DNA from: Apus apus
Lineage: Eukaryota > Chordata > Aves > Apodiformes > Apodidae
NCBI RefSeq assembly: GCF_020740795.1
Contig: NC_067286.1
Location: 35,353,003 to 35,417,002 of the forward strand
Length of the DNA stretch: 64,000 bases
Direction of reading: 5' to 3'
The position numbers were made by a program, and so were the translations under genes. The notes below the pieces were generated by a model. The model was not told the DNA's origin, made no database searches, and saw only the letters and a program-made list of their open reading frames with translations. Shown here piece after piece: positions 25,901 through 39,368 of this stretch (the stretch's first letter is position 1; every line of letters starts with the position of its first letter).

Positions 25901-28900
25901 ACTAGAAGTGTAAGAACCTTTCACCAACTAATAGGGAAAAAGCCTTGTTTCTTTGCAGCAGACATATATTACTGCATCTTACTCTACGACACTTTAAAAA
26001 GAAATATTATGCTGATGACCAATGAAAGAAGGAAATTCCTGACAATGCTGGCTACCAGATTGTGAATATATGCTCCAAAGGAAGGGATGGGATCAATCCT
26101 GGCTGATAGTACACTTGTCTTGGTAATCTATTTTTAGAGGACTGCAGGCTCAGACAAAATCCTCAAAATCCAATATAAATTAGGACCATGATAACTGCCT
26201 AAGTCTTACAATAACTGAGCTTCTGATCATGGGGTTTAATGTGCTTGGAGAAATGAGAAGTACTCCACTTCTGCCTCCACTCCTCCTTGTGAAACTTGTC
26301 AAAATCGGTACCTGACAAAAAGCTTTTTGTTCCTATAAGAGGTATTGGTGTTTCATAAGTTCAGTCCATCTACATCTCCTTTCTCTTATTTGTGTCTCAG
26401 GACCATCAAACATATAAAAAACCAGCAGAAAATGAACTGCAGAGTGCAACTTTTTCTAGCTCAGAAACTGACATAAGCAAACTGGAATTTTAAGGGAACA
26501 AAAATATGGAAGAAGTAGATCTATCTGAGTGGTGTCTACAGCACTTTTCATTTTTATAATTAGTGGTTATGTCAGAATATATAATACTGTAATTATTTTT
26601 TTGCATATTTAAGTACATATAATTCCATTGTAAAAACATTATTTTAAAATATGTTCAGAATCAGTAAAACATATCTTTTGTCCAGGGACTGTTTTCCCCC
26701 AACCCACCACAGTTTCAAAACTATTTGAGAGTAAGCAGGACAATATAAACAGGACCTTTGAAATTATGCACCCCACAGCTACTGCAAAGGAGTGCAAGGA
26801 CAGAAACTAACTAAGGCATCTTTGTTTTAATATAATACTTCTGGAGCATATCCATTTTGGTTAGAAAAGAGGCAACTTTTACACCACTCTAAACTGATCT
26901 CATCCCTCAACCTCTACTGGGTTTTATCAGAAGACTGAGTTTATGTCAAGGGAGAGATTGAGTGGTAAAGTGACAATGAAAACCTACCCATTTGGTCTCT
27001 GTTTGGTTACCAGAAAACAAATAAAGAAGTTTCAAGCTAACAATTACAAATGAGAGTCCAGAAATGGCTAGGGAAACAAAAGTACTGAGAGTGACCATAG
27101 CTCACTGATACCAGGTACTGAGTGGCAACAGAACTGACTTCCACTCTAATTTTGATGGTATGAAGCCCCAGAAAAGAAAGAGTTTACTATTTTATCTTTT
27201 CTTGTTGTTCTTCTTCTTGTTACTGTATTTTAGTACTATGAGGTCTCCTGGCTATATGCTTTGATTTTGCCAGAAAAGATGTGAACAATTAACTTGTGAA
27301 TGTGTTTAAGTGATAAGATGTGTATTATACTTCCATCTAGCAGACAATACCATGAATTGGCTTATGTTTTCTTCAGCTCTAGATGTGTGTTCCCCTGAAA
27401 GTACTTCACTATACAAAGGCAACTTGGAATCATAAGCAATTCCATGTAAAAACTAGAGGGTTTAAATAGAATATGGGCTTCTTATACGTCACTGAATAAA
27501 CAGTAATTCAGGTGGCCTTGCTGTCCAAATTAAAAATACAAAGAATCTTACTTTGTTAGTGCTTAGATATTTAAAATCAGAAAATATAGTGTAATACCCT
27601 GTTTTGAGCTTCCCTGCTGAGTTAGTTTGCCTTCTTTCTTCATCTGTATTGCTGATGGATTTAACTTTATTACAGTTGTAACTTTGATTTGGGCACTGAT
27701 AAGGACATCGTTCAATTTTGTTCAGCATAATTTTAAGTAACATATGAAAAATTAGGATATTCATAGGTTTTAAACCTGATTATTTATTAACGTGCAATCA
27801 AAGTCATAGAAAAATAGAGGTCTGCTTTTTCTGCTAGCATTTTGGTGAGAGTATCTAGCCTCACAAGTTTAAAATATTAACCCAGATGATAAATCTGTAA
27901 GCTAATAAGATATCTTCTAAATCTTTGCATATTTTCTTTGAAGAACATATTATCATCATTATCATCATCATCATAATTCTTTGTCATAAGAAGGTAAATT
28001 GCACTTTAAAAGTTTCCAGGGGACATTTAGGTTGTATTCACATTGGCAAAGTTCTCTCTGCTATGTCCCTTTATATTACAAATAAGAAATACTCAGTTTG
28101 TCTAAACAGTGTTTGCATTACATTTGCTCACTCTGAATGCAACGAAAACAAAGATCTCTCTCATGATTCACCATGTTTCATGGTATAAATTGAGATATTT
28201 TACTCTATAATATTAACTATAAATACTGTCATAGTGGGCTATAGACCTTTTATCCCCAGTAATTCTTCACGTATATTAGCTCTCTGAGCTTGACTGCTGC
28301 TTCTTTTTGTACACTTGGACCAAGGCAACAGGTATTAAGTTAGTTTATATAAATATCCACTGTAATTTGGCAGCTAGAGTAGGTTTTAATAAAAAACACT
28401 TTTTTGGAACCTACCATAACTGAAACATGCACCTTCGGCAAGACTATTAGTAGTCAGAATAAGTAGGTTAGAAAGCAGGCAGTAAATAAGCTCCGTAATT
28501 GAAAACGTCATGTGTTCTGCAGGAAGAAAATGTGATTTTAGCAATTACTTCAGTCTTATTTAATAGATTTCACTCCACAGGCTGGATAATATCTTTGCAG
28601 AACAAGTGCAGCAGTAGATCACTGATAGTAGAAGATACTGCCAAATGGTATCTAGAAAAGTTTCAGAGCCAAATTCTGCTGTGTGCAATGGCTGTGACTG
28701 TCAAGAACAGTTAGCGTGATTATACACACAAGTTAAACCTTAACACTGACACTGCTTTTTGCAGAGCTGGGCCAAATATGATACATAAAATAAATATTAT
28801 ATTTGCATAATAACATAAGTTATTAAAACCAGCTACAGTAGTGTCAGCTTTTCTTTCACTATTTTATAGTAGTATAACTGAGCTGCTGCTTAATTCAAGG

Positions 28901-30224
28901 AAATAGACAAGTTTTCGTTGTTTTTTCTTTTTCAATTAAGATACTAAAGCATCTTTTATTATTTGGTTTTATTCAATAGTTAATCCCCAGTGATTTCCAG
29001 CTCTACTGGAAATATATTAATTTACATGTTAGAATTCAACACTAACTTCAGAAATGTATTTTATTACTTCTCACAAATCTTTATTTTGTTTCACATTGGC
29101 TCTTCCCCAAGTACAGCTTGAAATGGATTAAAATTGAATAGCATTACTTGTGACAAATCCCCTGCTAAACATGCAGAAGATCAATACACAGGAGATGTCA
29201 GAGTTTCTTTCTAATAACAAAATTATGGCTAAAGTGTCTTCTGAAAATAACGTTCACTGATTTAAAATTTTTGGACAGAAGTCTATTAATGGACTTAACC
29301 ACCAGTCCCTCTTGATGAATGCTAATGATATTAGATTGGAACAAACCAGGGACTGGGGGATGTTGCATGAACTTTAATTTTGCTAAGATATTGGTAAAGT
29401 TCAACTTGTAAGATTATAGGCACCTAACAAAGATCCCTAAATTAGAAAGCTGTTGCCTCTAGCATTCTTTTAAAAACAGCAGAAAGCAAGACTTTTGCTT
29501 TGAATTATCTTTTGGAGGACTCAGAGCCTTTTCGCTATAGCTGCACTGTAGGACAGGCCAGGGAGTCCATTCCTTCTGCTAACAAAACCAGGGATGTGGC
29601 TGGAGTGCATGACTTCCATCTTTTAGGTTCCCTCTCCATGGGTTCCAGACATGGCTCTGTCACACTTTCACCTGAGCTAGACAATCCTCCTGCTGGGTTC
29701 ACATAACCTCTGTTTCCTGTTCAGGGACAGCAACCTCACAAGCACCCTGATTTAATCACCAGTTTTTCACCTTTTATTATACACTTTTTTTTGCACAGAT
29801 TCATTACATGGATGCAGACCCTTGCAGCCAAAAAGCTTCCTCATCAATTGAAGTTGCTCTGGAGTGTGGTGGCATTGGCTAGCAAAGACTGTGAACATTT
29901 AGCAGGTCATTGTTAGCAGCAGTTGTGCCACATCACCCCAGTATGTGTTGTTGATTTAATGACCTTTTATACAAAAGAATTAAAATAAATAATGATTTGT
30001 ATGTTAATTTTGCAAGACTTGCCTGGCTATAGATTAAAAAATATCAAGGCTGGATTTTAGACAACCCACTAGCTTCCCAGCTTGCAGCAAAATCTGTATA
30101 GTCATTGCTAGTCTCTGAGGGAGTTTACTCCTCTCTCAACTCTGCCCAGTTTGCTCCCTGTTCCCCCACCACCCTGGCACTACCTGCTGCTCTTGCTCCA
30201 CCATATTGGTGTCTATGCTTGTCC
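22920..30224. other. Long intron-like block without recognised repeats
   Basis: AT-rich sequence with random-looking short ORFs. A short ATC/ATT repeat occurs near 27.95 kb. The stretch 29500-30200 is somewhat GC-richer, but I could not assign it. Confidence 0.55.
27946..27975. repeat. (ATC)n/(ATT)n trinucleotide repeat
   Basis: About ten imperfect ATC/ATT units. They create an isoleucine run in the only overlapping ORF, which I do not consider real. Confidence 0.7.
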
Positions 30225-30625
30225 TCAGGAGCCCCAAACTGGACACAGCGCTTCTGGTGCAATCTCCCAAGAGTCAAACAGAAGTGCAGGAACATTTCCC
30301 CAGACTGACAGCTACATTCATGCCTGATAGACAGAGCTTGTTTTATTTTTTCTACATGAGTACATCATTGACTAGCATTCACTTTATCATCCCTCAAGAC
30401 AACTAGTTTCTTTTCTGCAAAGCTGTGTACTAGCTGGTTTGTCTTCAGCCTGCACTTTTCTATGGCCTTATTCTCTGTAGGATTTTGCACTTGTCTCTGC
30501 TGAAATTCATGAGGACTTTGTGAGCTCATTTCTCCATTCTCTTGAAAGACCTCTGCATGGCCCTACCCATCAGTATCTCACAGTTGTCCATTGGTTTGGT
30601 ACTATCTGCAAAGACAATATCTGTC
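30225..30625 (-). mobile_element. Ancient CR1 LINE fragment, minus strand
   Basis: The reverse complement of the CR1 reverse-transcriptase C-terminal region is still readable: 'aggagccccaaactggacac', 'ggattttgcacttgtctctg', 'ttcatgaggac', 'catttctccattctcttgaaagacctctg' and 'ggtttggtactatctgcaaaga' (the FADDT block). Divergence and indels are high, so this is the oldest copy recognised here. The ends are vague. Confidence 0.7.
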
Positions 30626-32595
30626 TATCTATCTAATCAAAGAAGTTGTATTCATTCTTAATAAAAATATAAAAAAATCAAAGGAGGTCAAGAGGCAGTG
30701 TGAGAATTTCTGTTCATTACATATTCCTTCTGTCCCTCACGCTCTGGGGAATGTTTTGCAAGTTGTTATATTCATATCAATATCAGAACTGCATCTTACA
30801 AGACTGTAAATGTTTCTTGCTTTGATTATCCCTATAACAAAGCTACTGATGCACAAGAGGGCAGTATGTCACAGGAAAATCTAGCATTGGAGTTGTGAAG
30901 TACACTGCTGCTGTGTCTGGCATAGAAATTATTTGGGGCTGGTAGATCAGCTCAGTTATTTTAAATCCAGTCATCGAACCAATTTAATAAACACAGGGAA
31001 CTGAGCAAATTAAACATGTTTTCCTGTATTTTTCCAGTCTTTACATCTTTATTGACTATACAGGCTTTGTGTATACTATTTCATACTAATGCATACAGGG
31101 AATTCTGCCAAGAGTGACAATTACAGCATGGCTGCATGCTGCAGCCAAAGTGTGAAAATGGCAACAACTGATGCTGCAGCAAGTGCTGGCTCTGATACCT
31201 CAAGGTCACCTTTCAGTAGGAGCAAATGAACTTCCAAAAGCTGGTGTTTTGCCACCCTGAGGAATCTGGAATTGAGGTTTTCCTCTAGTAATTTCAGGAC
31301 CATGTAAGAAAGATTTGTGATGAATATTCAGACAGAATATTTTAGCTTACCTGACCATGAAATAAATTTGCATTGTGCCTGGCATTCAATATGACAAATT
31401 AACTTAGGCCTTGCTGTATTTTTAAGCCTGCTAAGACACCAAACCATGCAACTATCGTCATGTAGTCTAGACAGTGTTCTATTTTACATATTGTGAACAC
31501 CTCTGTGGTATAGTAATGACATTCTCAGTATGTCTATTTTTATGATATAAAAGAGCCAGGACTCACAATGCATGTGTTTGTGCTGTAGGTCTAGAGAGCA
31601 ATATTTGAACACTGTCATAGTTCATTATTTTAAAGTCCTTTTGCCAGAGCATAAACCAGCAAAGTGTATCAGCATTCCTCATGTCTGGAAGTCTCTTCTA
31701 CCAAGACTAATGACTGGTATATTAAACATCAACATACAGGTGCCTTAAAACAGCAGTGAGAGAAAACTATATATTATCTTCTAAAATATCTGGGTCCCAT
31801 CAATATTGTTATTTAATGTACACTAAAAAAATGAAGGGATACATGTCCAAAGTGAACAAGCAGCCACTGCTTTATATCAGAAAACCTTTAAAGGAACCAA
31901 TATTACCTAAGTCCAAACATGTTCTGCTGTGTCTCGGCCATTTGAGTCTATAATCTCTCTTTCAAAAACAGACTGGAAGCAGTACAGTAACCTTGGTAAG
32001 GGTATTTGTGGAATACTAATTTGAAATTATATTTGAAAACATATTTGAAAATACGTTGTTCAGCAAGAACAATCATTGGCATTACAATCTTCCCTTCCAC
32101 TAAATCCTGTCCAGAGGATAAACCCGCCACACTGGTAAAGTAATTTTGGCAGATGCATTTACTTAAATTAATATTATCCATTTGATATCATAGCATCTTG
32201 CAAAACAGAAAGAATAAACCAACCAGCAAGTAGATATGCTTAAAATGAGAATTAGCTGTCATTCTTAGATACCATGAAGCTGAAAACTAGCCTCTTAAAT
32301 TTCCTACTTCATTCCCAGGGGCTGTGGAATTTCTAACCTGGGCTGAAAAACCATTTAAGCTATATGAGTGGAATGAATGCTTAGAAATATAACTCAACCA
32401 TCATTTGAAACACAAGCCAAGAAATGCTGAGGCATCTTAAAATAATTTTAATCCTTTCATTTCTATGTGCTTCTAATTAATTAATTGCATGCTACTGATT
32501 TGCAAACATTTTCAAACTTGATTCTCTGAATTAATTTTTTTGAGGATATTCCTTTGCCCAAGAGGTAATTTGAATTCTTGCTCTAAACACATTAC
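30626..32595. other. Intron-like sequence, nothing recognised
   Basis: AT-rich, no known repeat. Short ORFs on both strands look random. Confidence 0.55.
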
Positions 32596-32841
32596 CTACC
32601 ATACAATACATAGACAGTCAACTTCTTCATATCATACTGCCAGTGTAGAATCCTCTGAGCAATCTCCACTTGGGAAACTCGGGGTAATGTGACTTGCATT
32701 TTTTCCATGCTCAATTTCTTTATATTCAGAGAAACTGCTTTGAATTCTATCTTAGGTTCATTTCGGATGTGTGAGACCATAAATATTTCTGACAAATCTA
32801 AAAACCGAATTACTTCTATGTTTTCAAGATCTGTTCTCAAG
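32596..32841 (-). CDS. Probable internal exon (82 codon-equivalents)
   Basis: The minus strand has acceptor 'gagctttctctcag' and donor AG/GTAATG bounding 246 bases. One frame is fully open, phase 2 to phase 2. It begins LRTDLENIEVIRFLDLSEIF, contains KIEFKAVSLNIKKLSMEKMQ, and ends HWQYDMKKLTVYVLYG. The composition is protein-like (charged, amphipathic helices), with no motif I can name. The incoming phase matches exon 38118-38221 and the outgoing phase matches the candidate at 13.5 kb. The frame continues upstream of the acceptor for some codons, so the true acceptor could be a little further out. Confidence 0.55.
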
Positions 32842-35800
32842 CTGAGAGAAAGCTCAATCAAATCCCACACCCAAATTTTCCTTCCCTTGCATTAGTGCTC
32901 AAACCTGGATGCAAATTTAGCAGCATCGATCTTAGCTTCACCTACCACAATTCATAATAGAGACAAAAACTATGATCTCCTATCATTGTTCTCATTGTGC
33001 AAAAAATACTCAGTTCAAAATACAGTATTTTACACATTAGCAGCAAACGCTTGGTATAACTGTACTGTAAATGGCAGTCAGCTAGACAGCATTAAAATGT
33101 TACCGCACTATGAAATTTTGAGCACATATTTCTGAAGTACTGATTATTACCACTGCCAGTGGAATTTTCTTCTTTTTGCACACATACAATATAAAGCACT
33201 TATTGTTAGACAACTGAAACATCTCACTTTCAATAAACTCTAAACATATTTTCAAAAATGCTTTGAAACATTTATTATTTTAATTGGGTAAATAATATTG
33301 GAAACTACATTTTTGCAATGACATTTGTTATGCCAGGACTAAGAATATTTTTACATTAAATATTTCAGAAATGCTGACATACTCCTACTGCCAGCTTCTT
33401 GGTTGCACTTACAGTCCTCCTCCTTACAATTATCTGTATTGATAGCCCCTATGCATTAGGCCAGCAGTGGCCTCAAAATCTTGAAAAGTGTGTGGGTGGT
33501 AGGATCCTTTGAAAAGTCTTGGAGCCCAGACATTTGCTAGACCACCGGTGAGAAGTTTGGCTCAGTCTCAGATGAAGTCAACACAGATCTGTAGACTGCT
33601 TCTGTTTCTGTTGAGGTTCCTGATGCAGTTGCACTGAAACTTTCAGTTACTATTTGCTACCTCTGCCTTTTGGATAAGGAAACAGCTTCTGAGCCAGCCA
33701 TAGCTCAGACAATGCACTCTTACAACTTGGAACAGGTTGCCTCCCTTGGTAGTCAAAAATGTTATTGACTCTTGGATCTGCCTTTATAGTTATGATTTTT
33801 CACTGGCGTGGTTCTTGGAAAAAACTGTGAGACATTCAGCCTCCATTTCTTCGGATTTTGTCCTATGGCTGCTATGGTCTGAGTTTTCTGACTAATCTTT
33901 TGATTTCTGTTGGGTTCAGTCCAAAGATTTAATAGAGCATCTTGAAAGTATTTAAATTCATATACCTTGAATGGATATACACACAAAAATCTCATTACTT
34001 CCTTTTCCAAAAATCTCAACATTTTTCATATAACTTGATCTTTTCCTGCTTATCACTTTGAGGCAATTTTCTTTAGTTTATGACTTTACTCAATTTATCC
34101 CATGTCCCACACATTTTCAGATTAACCCATTTCTAAATCTGTATTTGGAATCTGTCTTCTACAAAAAACAGAATGGCACTGGTTAATACTGGTATATCCA
34201 AAATTGTTTTTTTAGGGCATCTGCATGGACTGCCTTGCTCTGTGAACAATGAAAAAACAATAGCTAAAGAGATGCAGAATATTCTGTTTCTGAATGGTTC
34301 CTGGTGAACTTCACTACAGTTAGGTCTCGGGCAGGACTAGTAGGAAAGTTCACTTCCATCCAGCCTTTGTCTCTTTGCAAAGCAATAGGATGGTTTTGCC
34401 CATTGGCATTGTATCACTGCCTGGATCTCTGTGTTCAAAACTGACAAGCAGAAAATGTCTCACTCATAAGGCACAGGCAGCTCACTAACACAGAGTTTAG
34501 CAAAAAGTCTGCTTAGCTTGTGCAACCACCTTGACGTGTTTCCTCAACAGCCAGTAGTCCACAAAAACTGTGAGGTCCATGAATTTTTCAGTAACATTTC
34601 CACAGAGCAATGGAAATGTCTACTCTGGACATCATTCTTCAAAGCTCTTTCAATATGGGAGATAGTAAGAGATTATTTTTTTTCTTCCCCCAAAAAAAGG
34701 AGTCTAACACAGGTAGAAATTGACTGGGTGAAAGGTTAATTGCTGCTGCCAATACAAGTCCAGGCCATGGTCACTTCTGATTCTCCTTATTTTAATATTA
34801 GAAGGTTCTGCATTTTCCTTTTTGATTCAGTCTGTATCTCATCTACAGAACTAGGCCATTACCATAGTACTACCGTATACACTGAAATAGAAAATAAAAT
34901 ATGCTAATGGAAAAGCTGGTAAAAAAACTAAAACCACTTCAATCACCTTTTCCTGTGGTAAAGACTGAAAAGCATGAAAAAAATGTTTGAAAATAAATCT
35001 ACATTATTTTTTTTTTACATCAACATTTTTCTAACAGAAAAAAAAGTGTGTTTTTCAGTTTTTTCCAACCTTAATTTTTTAAAATTTTGTAGTTGTTGTT
35101 ATAAAATCCCCCAAATATCTCCAAGATTTGTTTAAAAAATAATAAATTAACAATTAGATAGAAGATGTTTCAGATTTTACAGCTTCTTCTGATACAGCAT
35201 TGTCTCATTGATGTGGAATTTGCACCCTTAGATGAACAACTTCTGCTTTGGAACTGGTGGAGGTGGTAGGGATTTGGTTTTGGATGCTCTCTCTTTTTTC
35301 TTTCTTTCTATCTTTGAGGCACTTTTTCAATTTTCTCATGCTTCTCTGTCAATCATATTTCAAAACCTTGCCCCATTGTTCGTTTTCTTTGATATTTTGT
35401 GGCTATACTTATCTGATACTCTGTTACAGAGAAGCAGGCAACTCCTAGTTTCTCCCACAATTTTATCATATCTTGTATTTATTCTGTTCACATCTCAGTC
35501 CAAGTGACACTGAAAAATCTAGTGCAAGACTAAAGACAGTCAACTGTGACAATGAAAAAAAAAAAAATCAGGACCTGTGGTACTGAATTTAATCATTATT
35601 CTTATTATCCCATCCACTCTCTAAACCATTCTGGATTTAGTTCTCAATGTCCCCTGATAAAAATGCCTCTGTAGTCAATATATAAAAATGCAGCTTTTTA
35701 GCATTAGTATTCATTTGCACAAGTATTGTTATTGCCTTTTACAAAGATAATCAAGTTACCAAGAAGGATTTTGCAATGAGTCCAAAATGAAAAATTCATA

Positions 35801-38117
35801 TGTCAATATACAATTAATTTCATCCAATCCCTAGAGTATAATCTGTTATCCACATTTCCCTGCTTATATGTGAGGAATAATTGCTTTTCTTTCTTTGTCT
35901 CCTAATGATCTGAGTTGCATAAAAAAGGTAAAAAGCACTTCAGTGGTGTCCACAAAATGTCCATGTAAAACTCAGCCCTTTAGTTAGAAGGGTCCACTAA
36001 GCAATCTTGATTATTACTGCTGTCCATATATTCTTCTCCTGAGTTCAGGAAAACTGAAAGCATAGTATGAAATCCAGATGGGATTTACCAGAAGAAATAC
36101 TCAGACACTGGAACGGGTTGGAACTTCAAGGCACACCTTTACTCATCATCATATATTCATAGTGAGGTACAATTCCTGTGTCTAGTGTATGAGCACACAC
36201 CAATACTTTGTCACTGGAACATATCACAGAGCGGAATAATTTGCTATAAAAAAACCAAAAACCACCATCACCACCCCAACAAAAAAACAGATAACTGAAA
36301 GCTGATAAAATGAATGGATGGAATTGCATATGCCCTGTGATTTCAGCTGGAAATTGACTGAATGAAGAAAGAGTTGTGGTTGAGGTGGAAAACTATAATT
36401 TACATGTTTGTTTTACCTTGTATTTATGTACATATTTTATTTTTATTGTTGGCTTTATTTTTTAAAATATGTGGTAATGTGCTTTCAGAAGAAAAAGACA
36501 AATCTTCTGAATATTCTGTTGTAGGAAACCAAAAAAAAAACTGGGCAGAGGATGGCTCATGAATTTAAAAAAGAGCTCATGAATTTGCAAATGTGCCTGC
36601 TTAGTGCAGATAGTAGCAACACCTCCTCAGACATCACGCTCCATAATGCACTTCGACATGGTTACTTGAGAGGTAGTAAATGAACTGCAGTCCTCGTCCA
36701 GAATGTTTGATCAAAAAGGAGCAGTCACAATTGTGTCAGCCTTCATTCACAAATAAAGGCATGGAGAAAATTAATGCAAGCATATCCAGTCTCTTAAAAG
36801 GATTTCACGAACCCTTCTAGGAGAGCAGCCTTTGCATAGCAAATAATCCAGAGGCTGGAAACCAATTTAAGAAAATAAGAAGCATCTATCGTTTGCGCCA
36901 GCGAGGCTGCAGTGTGCTGGCACAAGAACATTTTCAATTTGAACAGCTATCAGCAGGATGTCAAAGTAGGCTTTATTTGAGAATCTCCAGGATTTAGAAC
37001 TGTATTTTATAATAAAATGTACAGGTAGAAGTTGACTCCTTCCTCATACAGAAAGAGATTAATAGTCCTATTAAGCTGGCCTTTAGCTTTACTCATTATA
37101 TTTGGATTAAGTATTAAAATATTGAGTGATATCTCAAGAGTTTCTGAACTACAGCTCCAAAGCAGAACAGAAAAATCTCAGATGTGTCTCCCACCAGCTT
37201 CAGTAAGAGCCAAATTCTGCCTTTCCTGTTACAATGTTGGACTTCTGAGGTCACCACTTTTTATCTTTTTATTTCTGAGCTCTTATTTCTTTTAAAAAAC
37301 ACATTTCTTCCTTTTAAAACAGGTTATCCAAACGGCAGACCAAGCATTTCAATGTTTTTGGAATATTGAGAAGAAAACAATACACTTACATGCAAAAATA
37401 AAAATAAAAATATAGAATTATCTGGAATATTTTTTTTTTATTTAACTTTGGCCCTCTAAGGATTTCTGGAATTACTTTTACAAGGAAAATTAATATAATA
37501 GATAACATTTTTAGCACTTAATGTCACAGATCTAACTTAGTTGGTCTGCTGACTAATAAGACAATAATGATGTAGATGTTAGTCTGCATATAGGAATGCT
37601 TTGTAGGTCCTGCAGCAAATCCACATGAAAGTCATGCCAGTTTCACATGTACACAGATGTTTTTCAGAATCCAGCTGTGCTTTCCAGATCTGACAACACT
37701 ACTTTATTCTCCAACATGTACTAGGATTGTATTATTTTTGAAAAAACAAACATGTTGGTAATTCTTGTAATAACATTACAAGTTTCAAGGTGCTTGATAT
37801 ATCTCTTAAAATTCCAGTTGCTGGAGACCTGTGATTATGAAAGGCTTTTGGCTTTCCTTGAGAAACATGCCTTTCTTAACACATGTGGTTGAAGAAAAGC
37901 TTGTATATATGACCTGATTTTATGCTAACAGCTCAAAACCAGTTTGAGAAAAATAAGTGAAATATGGCATCATTAAGCAGTGTGGCAACCAGAAAGCCCT
38001 AATCTTAACCTATTAATAGTACAATAAAAAAAAAAAAATAGACAGAATATTTACTTTCCTTTTTTTCCCCACAAAACTCTGTTACTCTACTTAACAACAG
38101 TGTAGTAGTTAAATTAC
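32842..38117. other. Intron-like sequence
   Basis: AT-rich. It includes a minus-strand open segment ending in a stop at 33762, discussed among the rejected items as a possible alternative last exon. It also includes A-runs and a vague, possibly ancient repeat around 33440-33560 that I could not identify. Confidence 0.5.
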
Positions 38118-38221
38118 CTGCCTTTTGTGCTGGTTCTGGGTTCATACTCTCAGTCTTCAGCTTCTGAGTTGTCTATTCTGTCATGCAACATGGGATACTC
38201 AGTTTCTTCTGGAAATCTAGA
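38118..38221 (-). CDS. Probable exon with an in-frame TGA
   Basis: The minus strand has an exceptionally long pyrimidine tract ending 'tttcattttgtag' and donor GGCAG/GTAATT, giving a 104-base exon. Phase 0 reads SRFPEETEYPMLHDRIDNSE, then AED, then TGA at 38150-38152, then EYEPRTSTKG in the same frame, leaving phase 2. Both end phases match the neighbours (38743-38949 ends phase 0; 32596-32841 starts phase 2). The other two frames hit stops early. Either the protein ends here, or a CGA-to-TGA type change interrupts an exon that was once open. The latter would suit the continued frame. Confidence 0.45.
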
Positions 38222-38251
38222 CTACAAAATGAAAGAAAAAGTAAGAATAAG

Positions 38252-38271
38252 AAAAGAAAAAAAAAAAAAAA
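38252..38271. repeat. Poly(A) run on plus strand (pyrimidine tract of the adjacent acceptor)
   Basis: A/G-rich run that forms the T-rich tract before the acceptor of exon 38118-38221 on the minus strand. Confidence 0.6.
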
Positions 38272-38393
38272 GACAAAGAGGTAAACAGATCTCCTGAGAA
38301 GAACTAACTTCTTACCACTCATTGAGATGAAGACTAAAAGGATTATAAATGAATAAGAAAAATAATTATTTCATTTCATCAATGGGCACTGAA

Positions 38394-38413
38394 AACAAAC
38401 AAACAAACAAACA
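38394..38413. repeat. (CAAA)n microsatellite
   Basis: About five CAAA units. Confidence 0.7.
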
Positions 38414-38742
38414 GCCAGACTACTTTTTGCTATGAAAATTAGCCAGGAACCACATATTACTGCAAGAAGCATTTCTTTGCAGATCTTTGGTATTTTATAC
38501 TTTTAATAATGCACATTTACTATCTGGCATTTAGTTGCATGTAAGGAAGCAATAAAGCAGCAATTTTATTTCTGTTTTCAACTCAGTCTTTAAGCTGTCA
38601 GTCCATACCTTGTATGTGATCCATCATTCAAACATTATTCTGAACAGTGAGTGATGAGTTTGGCTACAGTTTCTCTGTGGTGCTTATCCCTGTATAAAGT
38701 CCAAATCCTTCACAAACAAGTTTTGATTTTCACAGTACTTAC

Positions 38743-38949
38743 AAAGGTGTGGAACATTATTTCCAATGTTAAAGGTGGACTAAAAAAATCCATATTATTA
38801 GCTTTAGGCTCATGAATTGGAATGTTTGCTGGAGCTGAATTTTTGAGCAGCCAAAGATTTTCTAACACCAACTGTTGTTGAAGCACAGCTGTATCTTTAT
38901 ATACATGGAAAAGCACGTCAGGAAGATACAGATGAAACAGGGACAGTAT
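38743..38949 (-). CDS. Probable internal exon (69 codons)
   Basis: The minus strand has acceptor 'aaatatttccttcag' and donor TTT/GTAAGT (perfect consensus), with 207 bases open in phase 0 to phase 0. It starts ILSLFHLYLPDVLFHVYKDT, continues AVLQQQLVLENLWLLKNSAP, and ends FFSPPLTLEIMFHTF. The leucine-rich helical first half and a proline-containing linker look like genuine protein. The family is not recognised. The next exon (38118-38221) is only 521 bases away and in phase. The full-length CR1 lies about 340 bases upstream, in the same transcriptional direction. Confidence 0.62.
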
Positions 38950-39285
38950 CTGAAGGAAATATTTACCTACTTGAGTCCTACAGGCATTTCTATAATTCTT
39001 CACCCATATATCTAACAGGGAAAAAAGATGAAAGCAAGTTCCGCAGAGTTGTTACCTCTGCCATGCTATCGTGCCTGGAAGTAAGCCAGAGATCTGTGGA
39101 GAAAGAGTAACATAAATGCAAAATACTGAATCATTAACCTTAGACAGTTAGTTTCAAGTTGACAGTACTGAAACAGACTGGCCCTTCCTAGCTCTTAAAT
39201 ACCTGATCTTGCAAATGCCATGTGTATACATTGACATAGATACACACACAGTATCTACATATTTCTATTAAACTTGCATATCCAT

Positions 39286-39368
39286 AATCATAGAATCATA
39301 GAATCATAGGGGTTGGAAGGGACCTCGAAAGATCATCTAGTCCAACCCCCCTGCCAGAGCAGGGTCAC
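39286..39368 (-). repeat. CR1 3'UTR with terminal octamer repeats
   Basis: After the ORF2 stop the minus strand has a short 3'UTR and ends 'cccctatgattctatgattctatgat', the diagnostic CR1 3' end recognised by its reverse transcriptase. Confidence 0.85.

Noticed and set aside
33440..33560. 'ctagaccaccggtgagaag' reminded me of ancient hAT-type DNA transposon ends.
   Set aside because: Too short and diverged. No terminal inverted repeat pair or target duplication is visible.
33762..33962. Minus-strand open segment after an acceptor-like 'tatccattcaag', ending in a stop; it could be an alternative last exon (reads VYEFKYFQDALLNLWTEPNR onward), in phase with exon 38743-38949.
   Set aside because: It has no donor, conflicts with the chain that continues through 38118-38221 and 32596-32841, and no poly(A) signal is obvious. 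It is kept only as an alternative end of the gene.
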